64,000 bases of DNA from Sycobia sp. Sy_11 (taxonomy: Eukaryota > Arthropoda > Insecta > Hymenoptera > Epichrysomallidae): the NCBI GenBank assembly GCA_018907035.1, contig JACCIC010000002.1, forward strand, positions 2,749,001 through 2,813,000, in the 5' to 3' direction. Positions within the stretch are counted from its first letter, which is position 1. The number at the start of each line of letters is the position of its first letter. The position numbers were made by a program, and so were the translations under genes. Shown one piece after another: positions 24,534 to 37,249 of the stretch. The notes below the pieces were generated by a model. It worked only from the letters and a program-made list of their open reading frames with translations, was not told the origin of the DNA and did no database searches.

Positions 24534-25068
24534 CATTATCTTCAATAATTCAATTAATTCGCAGTTTGATATTAATATCTCAGATTTGAAATTTGAGAAT
24601 GCTAATTCCCTTAGTCTCCTGAATAGAAGATTAATTCCCTTCTCGACGTATCCACAGACTAACTTGAACTTTTTGATGTATTATGAATAATTTAATTATA
24701 TGATATATTAAGATAAAGATAGAAGCACCCTATGCCGAAAATGTTTTCAGTAGACCTTTATTTTTGTTTTTGACAAAAATTTAATTCGTATCGTTTCATA
24801 AATTTTATGATATAGCCCACTACGCACTTGTACGTAAAAAATGTTTTTAAAAACATATTTTTCATACATATAATTATTTTACGGTATAAAATATCGGAGC
24901 TGTTCAAACAATCTTATCAAAATATAAACATGTATAATGAATTATGACAGGTTGCTTTATAATATATATTTTTAACCGCAATATCATAAGTAGGCCCATA
25001 TTTTATAATATTAGATCTGTATAGTTCCGAAAATAAATTCTCAACTTTTCTTGTTATATCTCTTCATC

Positions 25069-25558
25069 ATGCAGTTATACAATATGCTGGTATTCATCCT
25101 AGCAGTTTTTATATCTTTTTGCAAGGGCCAAGCACCAAGGTAAATATATTGCAATATTAATAATAGATATAAACTATTTTTCAGCTCACTAACCACGAAT
25201 TCATCATATTCAATAACCAAATAGAAATATAAAATTTTCATTTTTTCATTTCTTATTCTGCTTCGTTCTATTCTAATACTTATAAATAATAAGATTACGA
25301 TCCTTCAGTGAGTATAATTTTTAAATACTCGTTTTATTTCAACATGTTTTTGAAATGAAAAAAATGTATGATCAAACATAATTCATAAGTGAACGTCTTA
25401 AATTGGAGATAATAATATCCGACAACAAGAATTTTGAACATAATAGTTATATTATTTAATATACTATATACTATTTACTATTTACCATATACTATACTTT
25501 TATTAAATTAATTAACTGATTTTGATATAATTTATTGTTTTATGAATTCAAATAAATC

Positions 25559-25618
<60 letters not shown>

Positions 25619-26881
25619 AGGGAAACCGGCAGTTATTCTACACTTCGATTGATTAGAACTTTCTCGACTTCTCCTATTTTTTACAATGAAATACATAGGA
25701 GAGATGTATACCCTCATGAAATAGAAACATATTTAACAGAACATATGGAAGCACTTCGGGGGGAAACGTGGGTCATAAGTGGGCTAATTATGTACGATTC
25801 AGCTAATCGAAATTTGAGAGCTTGTGTAGACGCTGAAAAGAACGAATTGAATTTAAATTATACGCAACTTGATCAGGATATAAAAGCAGCTTTAAAGATA
25901 AAATGGCCTCGTTTAACAATAGGTATGTCAGATATCGGTGAATGGAAAATTGCATATTATGAGCATGGTTCCTGTTATTCGGAAGATGGATCACTTTACT
26001 TCCGCAATGCTTTGGATCTGCATGATAAGTATAATATAAAAACTATACTTAGTAGTGCTGGAATTAATCCAGGAGGGAAATATGATTTATCTTTTATTAC
26101 AAATACTATTTCGAATGCTTTACAAAGTCGAATAGAGGTGAAGTGTATACATCCAGCGGTAAGATATAACTAAATGAAACAAAATGATAATTGCTCTATG
26201 ATATTTGATGAAACTTTAGAAAATAAATCAAATCAAATATATTCGAGAGAGAATTAAGCAATACTACTAGAATCGTTTTATAAAGATACGATGTAAAACA
26301 TAGATAATTCTCCCAAAAGGAAGATTAATTTATTTAGTAGCGCAATCAAGCTAAAAGTCGCTATCTTAGCTTCTAAAAAGTATACAATTAAGATTTTGGA
26401 ATCTTTCACTTTAATATATTATTTTCTCTGATAGAAATTTAGTCACCGTAACTGAGGGCAAAACGTAAAATAGTATTTCTTTCAATTTGCATAAACGCCT
26501 TTACAATTTATGGTATCTTCTCAAAATATTTTTCTTCTATACGTCTTAGAAAGTAAATTCTGAGTTTAAGCCTAACCGCCTGTTGGGAGAGTTGTCCATG
26601 TTTTATATCGCATGATTGTGAAACGATTCAATTGATACAGATGAATTTTCTCTCAAATATATATATATATATAACTATATTAAGTTGAATAAATATCATT
26701 TAAATTATTTTATCGTATTTTATTTTAGTATTATCAAACTGAGGAGCAATATCTATATGATGTTGAAATCTGCTTCAATAAGAGTAACCATTTGATTGAT
26801 TGCCCACAAAAGGGAAGTAGGATTTTTATGTGTAAAACAGAGAAACAAGTTACTTATCCTTTAGTGCCTGAAAGTTACTGA
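25069..26881 (+). CDS. Secreted RNase T2-like pseudoenzyme B1
   Basis: Exons 25069..25139, 25621..26158 and 26729..26881 give 253 residues. Exon 1 encodes a signal peptide (MQLYNMLVFILAVFISFCKG). Exon 2 has the same length (538 nt) as in A1. Motif I reads ETWVISGLIMYD: the Gly-Leu after the catalytic position is retained but His is Ser. Motif II reads EWKIAYYEHGSC: the last His is retained, the catalytic His is Ile and Glu is Ala. The remaining fold landmarks are kept (KWPRLT, SAGINPGGKYDLSFI, VKC, EICFNK, DCP). It is therefore likely inactive. It differs from A proteins by an Ala-Pro insertion at the exon 1 end. Intron 1 ends in a long (AT)n tract just before the acceptor; intron 2 is 570 nt because of an inserted inverted-repeat element. 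AGTAAA at 26934 is the probable poly(A) signal. Confidence 0.85.
25561..25616. repeat. (AT)n microsatellite next to a splice acceptor
   Basis: About 56 nt of TA repeat ending directly at the TATTGTAG acceptor of B1 exon 2; it replaces the usual pyrimidine tract, and the B2 copy has only about a dozen nucleotides of it. Confidence 0.9.
26245..26654. mobile_element. MITE-like element in intron 2 of B1
   Basis: About 410 bp bounded by imperfect inverted repeats of roughly 70 bp: the left arm runs GAGAGAATT ... GAATCGTTTTATAAAG ... GATGTAAAACAT ... TTCTCCC and the right arm is its approximate reverse complement (GGGAGAGTTGTCCATG ... TTTTCTCTC). The homologous element is in B2 intron 2; the A genes have a 72-nt intron without it. 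No coding capacity. Confidence 0.65.
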
Positions 26882-27041
26882 TCAATATATGGATGTTTTG
26901 TAACATAAGATGTACTAATGTTAATCTTATTTGAGTAAATTTGTAATATTATGAAAAATATTTTGAGCCTTCATCGTTATGCATATACCTTATGACGGGA
27001 CTGATTATCATAGAAGTAATAGTAATAATAGTAGTTTTTCG

Positions 27042-27044
<3 letters not shown>

Positions 27045-27096
<52 letters not shown>
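27045..27096. repeat. (AT)n microsatellite
   Basis: Simple TA repeat between gene B1 and the BEL/Pao element. Confidence 0.9.
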
Positions 27097-27102
<6 letters not shown>

Positions 27103-27230
27103 TATTGTAAACTTGCAATGAAGCTTGTATTATGCGCTTTTATTGATGAGTAATGTATTTAGATTTAGGTTTCCCCGACACATAGTAATGGGAGGATTCA
27201 CGCCGGCGCCTGAGGGTTTAGGGGCGCCAA

Positions 27231-27633
27231 TGTTCGCAAACATTATATGCCGGCGTCGATAATGATGTACCGTTTTTATGTATTAGTATAAGATGACCAT
27301 ATTTGGCAACGCGCTATAATAAGAATGACTCGATCTGCAGCTTTATTAATGTATTGCACCTAATTGGTGGAGACGTTTATAGTAAACGCCCTGTCTCAAT
27401 AGGTAACGCCCTTTCCTAAATATTTGCTCGTGTTATATTAAAACTTATAAGTGTTTAACTGAGGTCCATTTATTTATACTACCTTCTTAGATATAGAAAA
27501 ATAATCAACTGATTCGCTCGCGATTAATGTTCGCGTGTGAATGTGAACGATACACGAAAGCAATCTTTCAATTGTTTAAAACAAAAAAAAAATTAAATAA
27601 AAATTAAACAAAAAGACTTTCGTTCACACTTCA
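27231..27633 (+). repeat. 5' LTR of the BEL/Pao element (start approximate)
   Basis: Proposed from the TGTTCGCAAACATT start to the CACACTTCA end. The end is well supported: the last about 95 nt recur at 32355-32449 and a primer-binding-like motif follows. The start is a guess from the TG...CA rule. Confidence 0.5.
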
Positions 27634-28123
27634 AACCATGGTCCTTCGAGCCGGATCTCAGTGAATTTAAAAATAATGGAGTAGAAGACACGTTAAAAAT
27701 CAGATTGCATAATAAGCAAAAAATACTTGCATGTCCCGTTTGGACCCACTGACAAGAACACTCTTCACCACAAGTTGATTGGCTGTATTTGAGTATCAAA
27801 ACAACATTCTGTTTTGAGGCAGAATATTACGGCAGCAGGCACCAGCAGAATATTGGATATTTTTAAAGGCGAATGTTGAAGCTGAGAGGTGTCATCTCAC
27901 TGTTGCAGTTCCTGGTAGGCAAGTAAGTCTCAATCAGAAAAATTCACTCCCATTGATTCACCCGCTTAGTCCCTTTAATCTATTGAAATCGCTTCAATAT
28001 ATAAAAGAATCGTGGTTAAATTATTAAAATAGATAAACTAGCCACTCTTGAAGAAAAATATAAAATATTAAATAAAAGTCGGGAGTTAATATTAAATAAA
28101 CCTTAAAGGGACAGTTAACGCGT

Positions 28124-29260
28124 ATGATAACGTTTTTCACTGAAAATAATGACTGTGATATTGATGATACACAGACTAGAAAAATAAGGGTAGAAGAAAC
28201 CTATCAAAATTATTTAAAAATTCAATTAGAAATTGACATTCTAACGGACGGGTTAGAAATAGTAATTGCCCAAGAAGCAGAGCGAGCTCAATTTGAAGAG
28301 CAATATTTTAAATGCGCTAAATATATTAGTCAAAAACTTCGCGTGCTGACTCCATCCGTAATTGAAAATAATCGGAGAAGTACATCTGAAGCAGTAAATA
28401 CAAATTCTAATATAACGATTCGCTCAAATGATACTTTATTACCAAAAATAGAAATTCGCCCCTTCGACGGTAATCCAATAGAATGGCATAGTTTTCATGA
28501 TGCATTCAAATCGCTTGTTCACGATGAGAAAAACATTCCTGCGGTGCAAAAGTTTCATTTATTAAAAAATGCTTTAAGAGAAAGCTTGACTACAATAATC
28601 GAGTCTCTAGGCGCGTCTGAGGAAAATTATCTAACAGCATGGGAGCTACTTAAACAAAGACGCGATAGACCGCCAGAGATTATTTAGATTTACCTGAAAC
28701 AAAGGCAGAATCTCCTCTTAGTGTTCGAGCCCTTAAAGAATCTGCGCAAAGACATGTAACGGCCCTAAGAGCTTTGAATCAGCCTGTAGAAGAATGAAAT
28801 ATAATACTAGTTTATATTATTATACAGAAGTTCGATAAGGTGACGCGAAGAGTCTGGGAAAGAAAATTTGACCACGCGCATATGCCGACCTTTACAGAAT
28901 TAGTAGAGTTTTTAAATAAACAGGAACGTGGCATTGAAACGGAAATTAAATTAGCAGAAAGGCACGACAAAATGGGTAATTTAAAAAAGGATAAATCTGG
29001 TCTACATTGGTCTCAAACGTTCATTAGCACATCAAAACAAACATCAAATTATTCTACTTTTGTCAGGGAAATCACCCCATAAATGCCTGTAATTCCTTTT
29101 TAAAATTAGGACCTCGCGAGAGAACTGACGCAGCTCGAGAGAAGCGCTTATGCTTAAATTGTTTACGTGGAAATCATGCGGCGAATAAATGCTTTGCATC
29201 AAATTGTAGAAAATGCCATAGAAAGCACAATGTATTATTACGCTTTAAAAATGAACAAAA
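28124..29260 (+). pseudogene. BEL/Pao gag (disrupted)
   Basis: The first frame (28124-28687) holds the BEL gag landmark LPKIEIRPFDGNPIEWHSF and LLKNALRESL, then a stop. Gag continues in pieces at about 28688-29082 (ESAQRHVTALRALNQP; FTELVEFLNKQERGIE). A zinc-knuckle-like cluster follows near 29155-29225 (CLNCLRGNHAANKC, CRKCHRKHN). At least one in-frame stop and frame changes separate the parts. Confidence 0.75.
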
Positions 29261-29336
29261 TAATTTCAGTAATAACGATATAAAAGATAATCGAAATGGT
29301 AGTCAAGAGAATCATCTCTTAAGGTCGCGGGAACCC

Positions 29337-30945
29337 GTGCGCGAAAATAATTTTGAGGAATCACAGACGGCACGGCGCACATATACAATAATGCACGATT
29401 CGGAAGTTTTACTCGGTACTGCACGTATTCTAATTTTTGATAAAAGTAATATTGCTCATGAATGTCGTGTACTTTTAGATGGCTGTTCGCAAAGTAATTT
29501 TATTACCGAACGTTGGGCGAAAAAACTCGGGCATCATAAAGAAAATATTAGCTTGCCGTTATCCGGTTTGGGTCAAATGACGACTAGTTCTGAATATAGC
29601 GTACGCGCGAAAATTAGGTCAAAAACAACATCATTTCAATCGGAATTAGAATTTCTTCCACTTCCTAAAATTACAGGTACCCTACCATCTCGCCCAGTTA
29701 GTAAAAAATTCGTGAAAATACCCGCTAATATTAAATTAGCTGACCCCGAATTTGATAAACCGTTCCAAATCGATGTTTTACTCGGAACAACAATGTTTTA
29801 TAAATTGCTAAGTAACGCTCGGATTATATTAAACAATGATAAGGGTGTTGTATTACAAAAGACGCTTTTAGGATGGATTGTCGTGGATGGTATTGAAATA
29901 CATAATTCAAAAGGAAAAATTCATAATAAATTTCATGTAATCACTCTAGACGAACAAATTTCGCGTTTTTGGGAGCTAGAAAATATTCCTAGTATCAAAA
30001 ATTTATCGATTAAAGAAATAAATTGTGAAAATCAATATGTGCAAACTATTCAAAGGGATGCACATGGTAGATACATCGTGCGACTACCATTCAATGAGAA
30101 CAAAAGACAAACTTGTGGAATCGCGCCCAATGGTTTTAAAACGGTGATATGTGCTCGAAAGAAAATTAAGTAAAGATGCTCAATTGAGGGAAGATTATAA
30201 TAAATTCTTACGTCAATATTTGGTCCTTGGCGATATGAGTGAGGATAATCATACTGATAATAAACAAAAAGGCGAATATTCTATACCTCACCACGCAGTT
30301 GTAAAGTATGAGAAAATCACGACAAAATTACGCGTAGTATTTGACGCTTTTGCGAAGAGCTGTACTAATGTATCATTACATCAATTAGCGGAGGATGAAG
30401 AACATAGGGCACCGCAAGCAGCGATTCGACTAAAACAAGACTTTTATGTAGATGACCTTCTGACCGGTGCAAGTATCATTCAACAGGCTAAAGAATTAAA
30501 ATCTGAATTAAATTATCTTTTACAGTTATGCCGGTTTCAATTACATAAGTGGGTGTCGAATAAAAGAGAAGTACTGCATGATTTAGTAAATAATACTGAG
30601 GATTCTGTTGTTTCACTTGATATGGAAAATTCGCAAAAATTACTGGGAATCCATTGGGACGCGGTAAATGATAATATAAAATATATAGTGAAGCCGTTAT
30701 CTGATGATACAAGAATTACCAAAAGAACAATTTTGTCACAAATAGCTCAGTTATTTGATCCGTTAGGTATATTAGGGCCTGTTATAATTATAGCAAAGTG
30801 TTTGATGCAAGAATTATGGAAACTCAAATTAAATTGGGATAAGTCAGTTCCTCAATTAATAAATACGGATTGGAGAAAGTTTAGAAAAGAGCTACCTTTG
30901 ATAAATAAATTTATAATAAAACAATGGGTTTTGCGACGCAAGTGA
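29337..30945 (+). pseudogene. BEL/Pao protease-reverse transcriptase (disrupted)
   Basis: The protease segment reads ECRVLLDGCSQSNFI, where the usual DSG triad is DGC, so the catalytic context is altered. The LGTTMFYKLL and LLGWIVVDG segments follow. The frame shifts near 30151-30173 into the reverse transcriptase: TTKLRVVFDAFAKS, then an abrupt join at about 30378 that omits much of the fingers/palm, then DFYVDDLLTGAS (the catalytic YVDD box), KLLGIHWD and LFDPLGILGPVIIIAK. The internal deletion and frameshift indicate a dead copy. Confidence 0.8.
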
Positions 30946-31379
30946 ACGGGCGTACGGCGCATGTATTTCCTTACGGGCAATAGATAAATTTAAGAATAGA
31001 AGTGTAAATTTAATAACCGTAAAATCGAGAGTTACGCCGCTAAGCACGATAACAGTACCGAGATTAAAGCCCTGCTCCGGCGCTACTCTTAGCAAATTTA
31101 GTAAAAAATATTGAGAACACTTTGAATATTGAAATTACTAAAAAAAATACTGTGGTCGGACTCCATTATTGTATTAAATTGGATCAAAACTCCTCCGTAT
31201 CAACTAAAAACTTTTGTAGCCAATCGCATCGCCACAATACAGGAAACAACAACTTTTAACGATATGCCACATATCAACGGAGGAAAATCCTGTTGATTAC
31301 ATATCGCGCGGGCAATATCCATCGTTATTTATTACAAACAAAGTTTGGCTGCACGGGCCGAGTTGGCTCATTGAAAATG

Positions 31380-32360
31380 AAGAGATGTGGAAGCTGAAGC
31401 CCTTAAAGACGATTATAGTACCAGAACAATGAAGAAAAATAACGATGCATATAATTGAAAATACTAATCATTCAAAATTAAATAATATAAATAATAAAAA
31501 TAAAATATTTGAGCGTTTCTCGTCAATAAGTGCATTAAATCGATTTGTAGCGTTATGCCTAAGAGCCATACATAATAAAAATCACAAGGAAAATAAAATA
31601 AAGGGTAATTATACCATTCAAAAATTAAAAACTGCACATGAGCAAATAATAAAAGTAATGCAACAAATGTATTTTGCGAAAGAAATAAAAGAGTTACAGC
31701 AGCAAAAAAAGTACATGCTAAAAGCGAAATATTAAATTTGAATTCTTTTCTTGATGCGCGAGAAATAATTAGAGTAGGGGACCGACTTTTTAATGCATCT
31801 ATCAATTTTGAGCAAAAGTTTCCAATATTGTTGCCTCGCAATAATCATATTACGTGCTTAATAATTGAAAATGCTCTTTTAAAACTATAGCATGCTGGAA
31901 TACAAGCAACCTTAAATGAGGTTTGGCATAATTATTGGCCGATAGATGGAAAAACTGTAACTAGGCAAGTCGTTTATAAATGCGTACGATGTAGAAAACT
32001 AAAGCCTATAACAATAAATTACTTAATGGGTAATTTACCTAAGCAGCGTGTTACTGAATCGCGTCCGTTTCAAATTGTGGGGCTTGATTATTGTAATTCA
32101 TTTCTCTTAAAGGAAAGAAAGTTTTCAAATAAATCAAAAATAAAATCATACGTAGCCGTTTTTGTATGCTTTGTTACAAAAGAAATTCGTTCAGAATTAG
32201 TAACTGATCTCACGACCGATACTTGTTTAAAAGCTATCAAACCAACAGACATTTTTTCAGACAACGCGACAAATTTTATTGGCGTAAAAAATGAAATCAT
32301 TAAGGTTAGAGTATTCTTTTTGCAGGCTGAGCAAGACAATATGATCGTCCGCATGTGAAG
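31380..32360 (+). pseudogene. BEL/Pao integrase remnant
   Basis: Integrase N-terminal part HAGIQATLNEVWHNYWPIDG with a CVRCRK cysteine pair, then PFQIVGLDYCNSF, SYVAVFVCFVTKEIRSEL and IFSDNATNFIGVKNE of the DDE core. A stop precedes the HAGIQ segment and the core is shortened between LKAI and the second catalytic Asp region. Sequence from 30946 to about 31380 is decayed RNase H and linker with no intact frame. Confidence 0.7.
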
Positions 32361-32449
32361 TGAACGATACACGAAAGCAATCTTTCAACTGTTTACAACA
32401 AAAAAAAATTAAATAAAAATTAAACAAAAAGACTTTCATTCACACTTCA
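32355..32449 (+). repeat. Truncated 3' LTR remnant
   Basis: Matches 27537-27633 (GTGAACGATACACGAAAGC start, TTCACACTTCA-type end) with few differences. The rest of the 3' LTR is absent. Confidence 0.75.
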
Positions 32450-32546
32450 AAATAGTAGTAGTAGAAGCAGCAATAATAACAATGGCAGCAGAAGCAGTAA
32501 ACGATAGAGTCGTCCGTAACATATGGGTAACAATCGCCTTACAATT

Positions 32547-32757
32547 CTTTTTTTTTCTTTTGTTATTTAACGTCGCTCTGTTTATGTTTCCAAATGTCGG
32601 TGCTAATCAGCGACGAAGGTCTACGACATATTTATAAACAAAACACATGTAAATTATTACAGCGGTACCTGTGTCAATCGGCCGAGACCGGGATTTGAAC
32701 TCGGATCACCAAGTTACTACTAGTCCTTCGCTCTAGCGATCGAGCCATCGTAGGCCT
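32547..32757 (-). mobile_element. tRNA-derived SINE (near full length)
   Basis: On the minus strand it starts GGCCTACGATGGCTCGATCG, with a pol III A-box-like TGGCTCGATCGCTAGAGCG and a B-box-like GAGTTCAAATCCC, then a tRNA-unrelated body (CGTCGCTGATTAGCACCGA, GACGTTAAATAACA) and an A-rich tail (T-run at 32548-32560 on the plus strand). The body recurs at 17001-17095 and 59500-59585. The head resembles a tRNA but is followed by the SINE body, so it is not a free tRNA gene. Confidence 0.75.
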
Positions 32758-33223
32758 CTACGCTGTATGTCTTCATGTTCTTAAATTATGAAATGCTACG
32801 GAAGTATTCGATATACCCGAAAAACATAAATTCTATTGTTAATATATGTTCATCAAATTGAACCATAGTTTTTTTTTATCTCATATTATTTTTAGAACGA
32901 TTCCTATTCAGATTCAAATAAATCTAAATTGATTCATTATATAATTGATGGTATATTTATATAATAATTTTTTGAATGAATCTATAATTTATTAAAGTTT
33001 TTGCGATAAATAATATATTTTGGTTGCGACAGCATGATTTACTAAAGCGTATTGAGTTCTTTGATTTTTCGCCGAACACGAATGCTTGAACATAGCCTGA
33101 ACGGTGAATATCTAGTTTTTGCAGGTAAGGTGCCTCCACATCTCTTAAATGTTGTTGACATTAAAGTATATATTCATACAAGCCAATCTTGAAATTTGAG
33201 TATGGCAATTGTCTTCGCCCCCC
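32758..33223. other. Spacer before duplication unit 2
   Basis: AT-rich; the last about 35 nt (TTGAAATTTGAGTATGGCAA region) belong to the spacer shared by all RNase-like units. No gene seen. Confidence 0.5.
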
Positions 33224-33688
33224 GAATAGCTCGAACAGAAGTATTTTTCCCTTCTCGGCGTATCCGTATACGAAATTGTACTTTTTAATATAGTATGGAT
33301 AATCTAAGTATATAATGACAATTCAAGTATATATATTGAAATATATTGACATTATCACAAAAATTTTGTTTGTACAGTTTCTTAAATTTTATGATATAGG
33401 CTACTAGTCATTTGTACATAAAAAAATTTTTATAAATACATATTTTTCATACATATAATTACGATTTCAAATATTGGACTTATTCAAATAATTTTATCAT
33501 AATCTATATATATATATATATCTAGAGTAGATTAGAGTTAGAAAAATACCTACGGAACCTTGAAATATTTTTTATATTGTGTATTTTTAATCCCAATATC
33601 ATTAATTGGCTCATATTTTATAATAAAAAAGCCGTGTAGTTACGAAAAAATAGTCTACTTCTTTTCCTTAATGTAATATCTCTTCATC

Positions 33689-36121
33689 ATGCAGTTATAT
33701 AATGTGCTGATATACATCCTAGCAATTTTTATATCTTTTTGCAATGGACAAAGGTAAATATCTTTCTGTATCAATACTAGTGTATGTAAAAATTAATTTA
33801 ATCTAAACAATACAATTAAACAATAATTATAAATAGGAATTAAGTATAAAGCTAAATTAGAAATATATATTAAATTCTATCGCACGAAATATTACAAATG
33901 AAATAAAATGCAACGAATGCTTGAGTTTGATTTTATACTGGACCACACATTCCTCTTCACTCGAGGCACCAAAAATTTATGTAATAATTATAAAAAGTGT
34001 GCTCGAGTATAGTAAATAAAAGGTCAGAAGTTAAATTGAAATATACTTATTGAAATTCATATGATATAATAAAAATAGAATAATTGAAAAAACCTCCACT
34101 CGAAGAGTGGAGGAAAAAGCTCAAATAAATAACGAATAGTTAAAGTAAAAATTTACTATAGATTCTGAGTTATTAACACTTAACAAATAATAGATGAAAA
34201 TATGACTTTAGTCGCTACAAGTAATCCAATCGATACATAAATAATCTTGAATCTAGGAGCGCTCTTACCAATAATATAATTAAATATGCGAAGTACTCCT
34301 GCGGTAAGACTTGAGCAACCCCAACATCTTGGAAATGGTTTTCGCCTCACCTCAACGCCAGCCATCGGGCCGCCGGAAACACTTTGGAGATCCGTGCATA
34401 TACTAATATGCGCAGATACTCCACAAGAACAATGCCCCTTGTTCCGCTGATGCGCCAATTTTTAACAATCCAACTAATCTACACATAAAATACGCCCAAT
34501 ACGCAGATGTTTACACGACACATTCGGAAAAGTATTTCACACCGCTACGAATGAACGCAAGTATAAGCTAATGCGAAAATACAACTAAATTGATCATTAA
34601 ACTACCAACGCCGAATACAAATTCGAAAATGAGGTTGTTTGATGGTCGAAGGCGAGGAAGGGGAGATATCCAACAGGAGATATCCTTCAGATGGTGTTGA
34701 CCAACGGGAGAAGCTCTTCTAGCCATAAACTAATCCAGAACCGAGCGTCTTTCTGTTGAATTAGTTATACACCACACGTGCTGAACTCCGGTGCATCATA
34801 TCGTGAATTACCATATTCATTTAATTATTTATGGGAGCTATAATAACCAAAATTCTATGGTTTTCTATCGCGAGACAGAGATAGGGAGATAGAGAGCAAC
34901 GAGCTTGTCTGATCCCTCGCAAATCCAAGTTCATCGTGCATGCGTCGCGGAAAGTCGCATAGCTCGAACAAATAGTTATAAAATATTTTTTTCATCACTA
35001 TTCAGTAGCCAATCGTTAAATTCAAGAACTAAGATAGAAATCGGACTAATATATTTTCATTTTTTAAAATTCTTTATTCTGCTTCATTCTATTCTAATAC
35101 TTGTAAATAATAAGACATTTCCGGAATGAAGGAAATCTGGAACCCAATGTAATTCATAAGTGAAAGTCTTAAATTGGGGATGGTACTATCCGACAATAAG
35201 AATTTTGAACAAAATTCTTTAAGTCTACCTTTAATGTCTAGATATACTGCCTCATATAGTAGACTAGCCCATTAAGTACTATACTTTTATTAAATTTATT
35301 GACTTCATTTGATGTATATTATTATCTTACCAATTCTAACAAATACATATTCATTTTTTAGGCTGACGGGTAGCTATTATACACTTAAATTGGTTCAAAC
35401 TTTCTCGACTTCTCCTATTTTTTATGATCAGATACATAGGAGAGATGTATCCCCTGAGAAAATAGAAACATATTTAAGTGAACATTTGGAAGCACTTCGG
35501 GGGGAAACGTGGGTTATAACTGAGTTTATTCCGTACGATTCAGCTAATCGACTTATGAGAACTTGTGTAAACGCGTTAGGGGAAGAATTGCATTTAAATT
35601 ACGAGAATCTTGACGAGGATATAAAAGAAGCTTTAACGATAAAATGGCCTCGTTTAACAATAGACGGATCAGATATTAGTGACTGGATAATACAATATTT
35701 CGAGTATGGATCCTGTTATTCGGAAGATAGATCGGCTTACTTTCGCCATGCTTTGAATTTGTATGATAAATATAATGTAAAAACTATACTTAGTAGTGCT
35801 GGAATTAATCCAGGAGGGAAATATGATTTATCTTTTATTACAAATACTATTTCGAGTGCTTTACAAAGACAAGTACAAGTTAAATGCAAAGATCCAGTGG
35901 TAAGATATAATAAATAACTAAATTATTTTGAATAGATTTCATTTAAATTATGTTATTGTATTTTATTTTAGTATTATCAAACTGAGGAGCAATATCTATA
36001 CCAGATTGAAATCTGCTTCAATAAGAATAATGATTTAATTGATTGCCCACAACAGCAAACAATATTCAAGTGTGAAACAAACAAACAAATTACTTATCCT
36101 TTGGTGCCTGAAGGTTACTGA
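33689..36121 (+). CDS. Secreted RNase T2-like pseudoenzyme A2
   Basis: Exons 33689..33753, 35362..35899 and 35972..36121 give 250 residues, nearly identical to A1. The signal peptide is the same. Motif I is ETWVITEFIPYD (His to Thr) and motif II is DWIIQYFEYGSC (His to Ile, Glu to Gln, second His to Tyr), so catalysis by the RNase T2 mechanism is not expected. Differences from A1 are concentrated in the first half of exon 2 (for example KIETYLSEHLEAL against KKERYLSEHMEAL). The last codon differs: A1 has an extra Leu before TAA, A2 ends with TGA after GY. Long intron 1 (1608 nt) carries the same extra block as A1. AATAAA at 36167-36172. Cellular role unknown; secretion is inferred from the signal peptide. 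Confidence 0.85.
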
Positions 36122-37249
36122 TGAATATCAGGATGTTTTGTAACATAAGATGTACTAACGTATTTGAATAAATTCAAAATACTATGCAAAATATTTTGAG
36201 CTTTCATCAATGTTACACATAGACTTTACGAAGACAACTTTATAATTATAGAAGTCATAGTAATAGTAGTCGTAGTCGATTGTTTAATTGTAGATTATTA
36301 AATTTGTATTATGTAATATTTAGAACTACTGTCATATTTTTCTAAATCCCTGCCATACTCAGTTCTCATCCTTGCATTATTTCAGTTACTGTCTATTCAC
36401 TGACGATCAGTGCATATACACTGGTAGCTTTTTGACTATTCGTCGTAATATTATAAATTCATCACAAACGCATTAATAGAGACATATCTGCTTCGATTAA
36501 ATTGTTTTGTTAAATGTTCATTGAATTCCTTTGAACTAATTTCTTTTAGAATTTTGAGTTTTCCTTTCTCTTATATACTTCTACAACTTCATTCATATAG
36601 AAAAATAAAATATATAGTCATAATTTCTTCTTCTACCACCGTATGTACATTCAGTGAATTTTAAGATTGTGTGAATGAAGTATGTGTTACTGGTTTATTC
36701 CCATTATTTTTCATTATCTTCAATAATTCAATTAATTCGCAGTTTGATATTAATATCTCAGATTTGAAAATTGAGTATGTCAATTGTCTTCGTCTCCCGA
36801 ATAGTTTGAACAGAAGATTAATTCCCTTCTCGACGTATCCACAGACTAACTTGTACTTTTTGATGTATTATGGAAAATTTAATTATATATTAAGATAAAG
36901 ATAGAAGCATGCTATGCCGAAAATGTTTTCAGTAGACCTTTATTTTTGTCTTTGAAAAAATTTAATTCATATAGTTTCATAAATTTTATGATATAGCCTA
37001 CTACGCACTTGTACGTAAAAAATGTTTTTAAAAACATATTTTTCATACATATAATTATTTTACGGTATAAAATATCGGAGCTGTTCAAACAATCTTATCA
37101 AAATATAAACATGTATAATGAATTATGACAGGTTGCTTTATAATATATATTTTTAACCGCAATATCATAAGTAGGCCCATATTTTATAATATTAGATCTG
37201 TATAGTTCCGAAAATAAATTCTCAACTTTTCTTGTTATATCTCTTCATC

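Larger units (their letters stand above)
20007..26990. repeat. Segmental duplication unit 1 (genes A1 and B1)
   Basis: Highly similar, with gaps, to 33224-39090. Homology begins at GAATAG(T/C)TCGAACAGAA (20007 and 33224) and runs through gene A, spacer and gene B. Unit 1 carries a LINE insertion absent from unit 2 and lacks about 400 bp of spacer found at 36275-36680 in unit 2. Within each unit the promoter-side spacers of A and B are also related, so an older single-gene duplication preceded the two-gene one. Confidence 0.85.
27231..32449 (+). mobile_element. Decayed BEL/Pao LTR retrotransposon
   Basis: Plus-strand element with a 5' LTR, a primer-binding-like site directly after it (TGGTCCTTCGAGCCGGATC at about 27640), gag, protease, reverse transcriptase and integrase segments in BEL/Pao order, and the last roughly 95 bp of a 3' LTR. 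Frameshifts, stops and internal deletions make it non-autonomous. No target-site duplication could be matched, partly because the 3' LTR is truncated. It sits between the two duplicated RNase-like units. Confidence 0.85.

Noticed and set aside
32680..32757. tRNA gene on the minus strand
   Set aside because: A- and B-box-like motifs are present, but the sequence continues into a SINE body and A-rich tail and no full cloverleaf with an intact 3' acceptor arm is evident.
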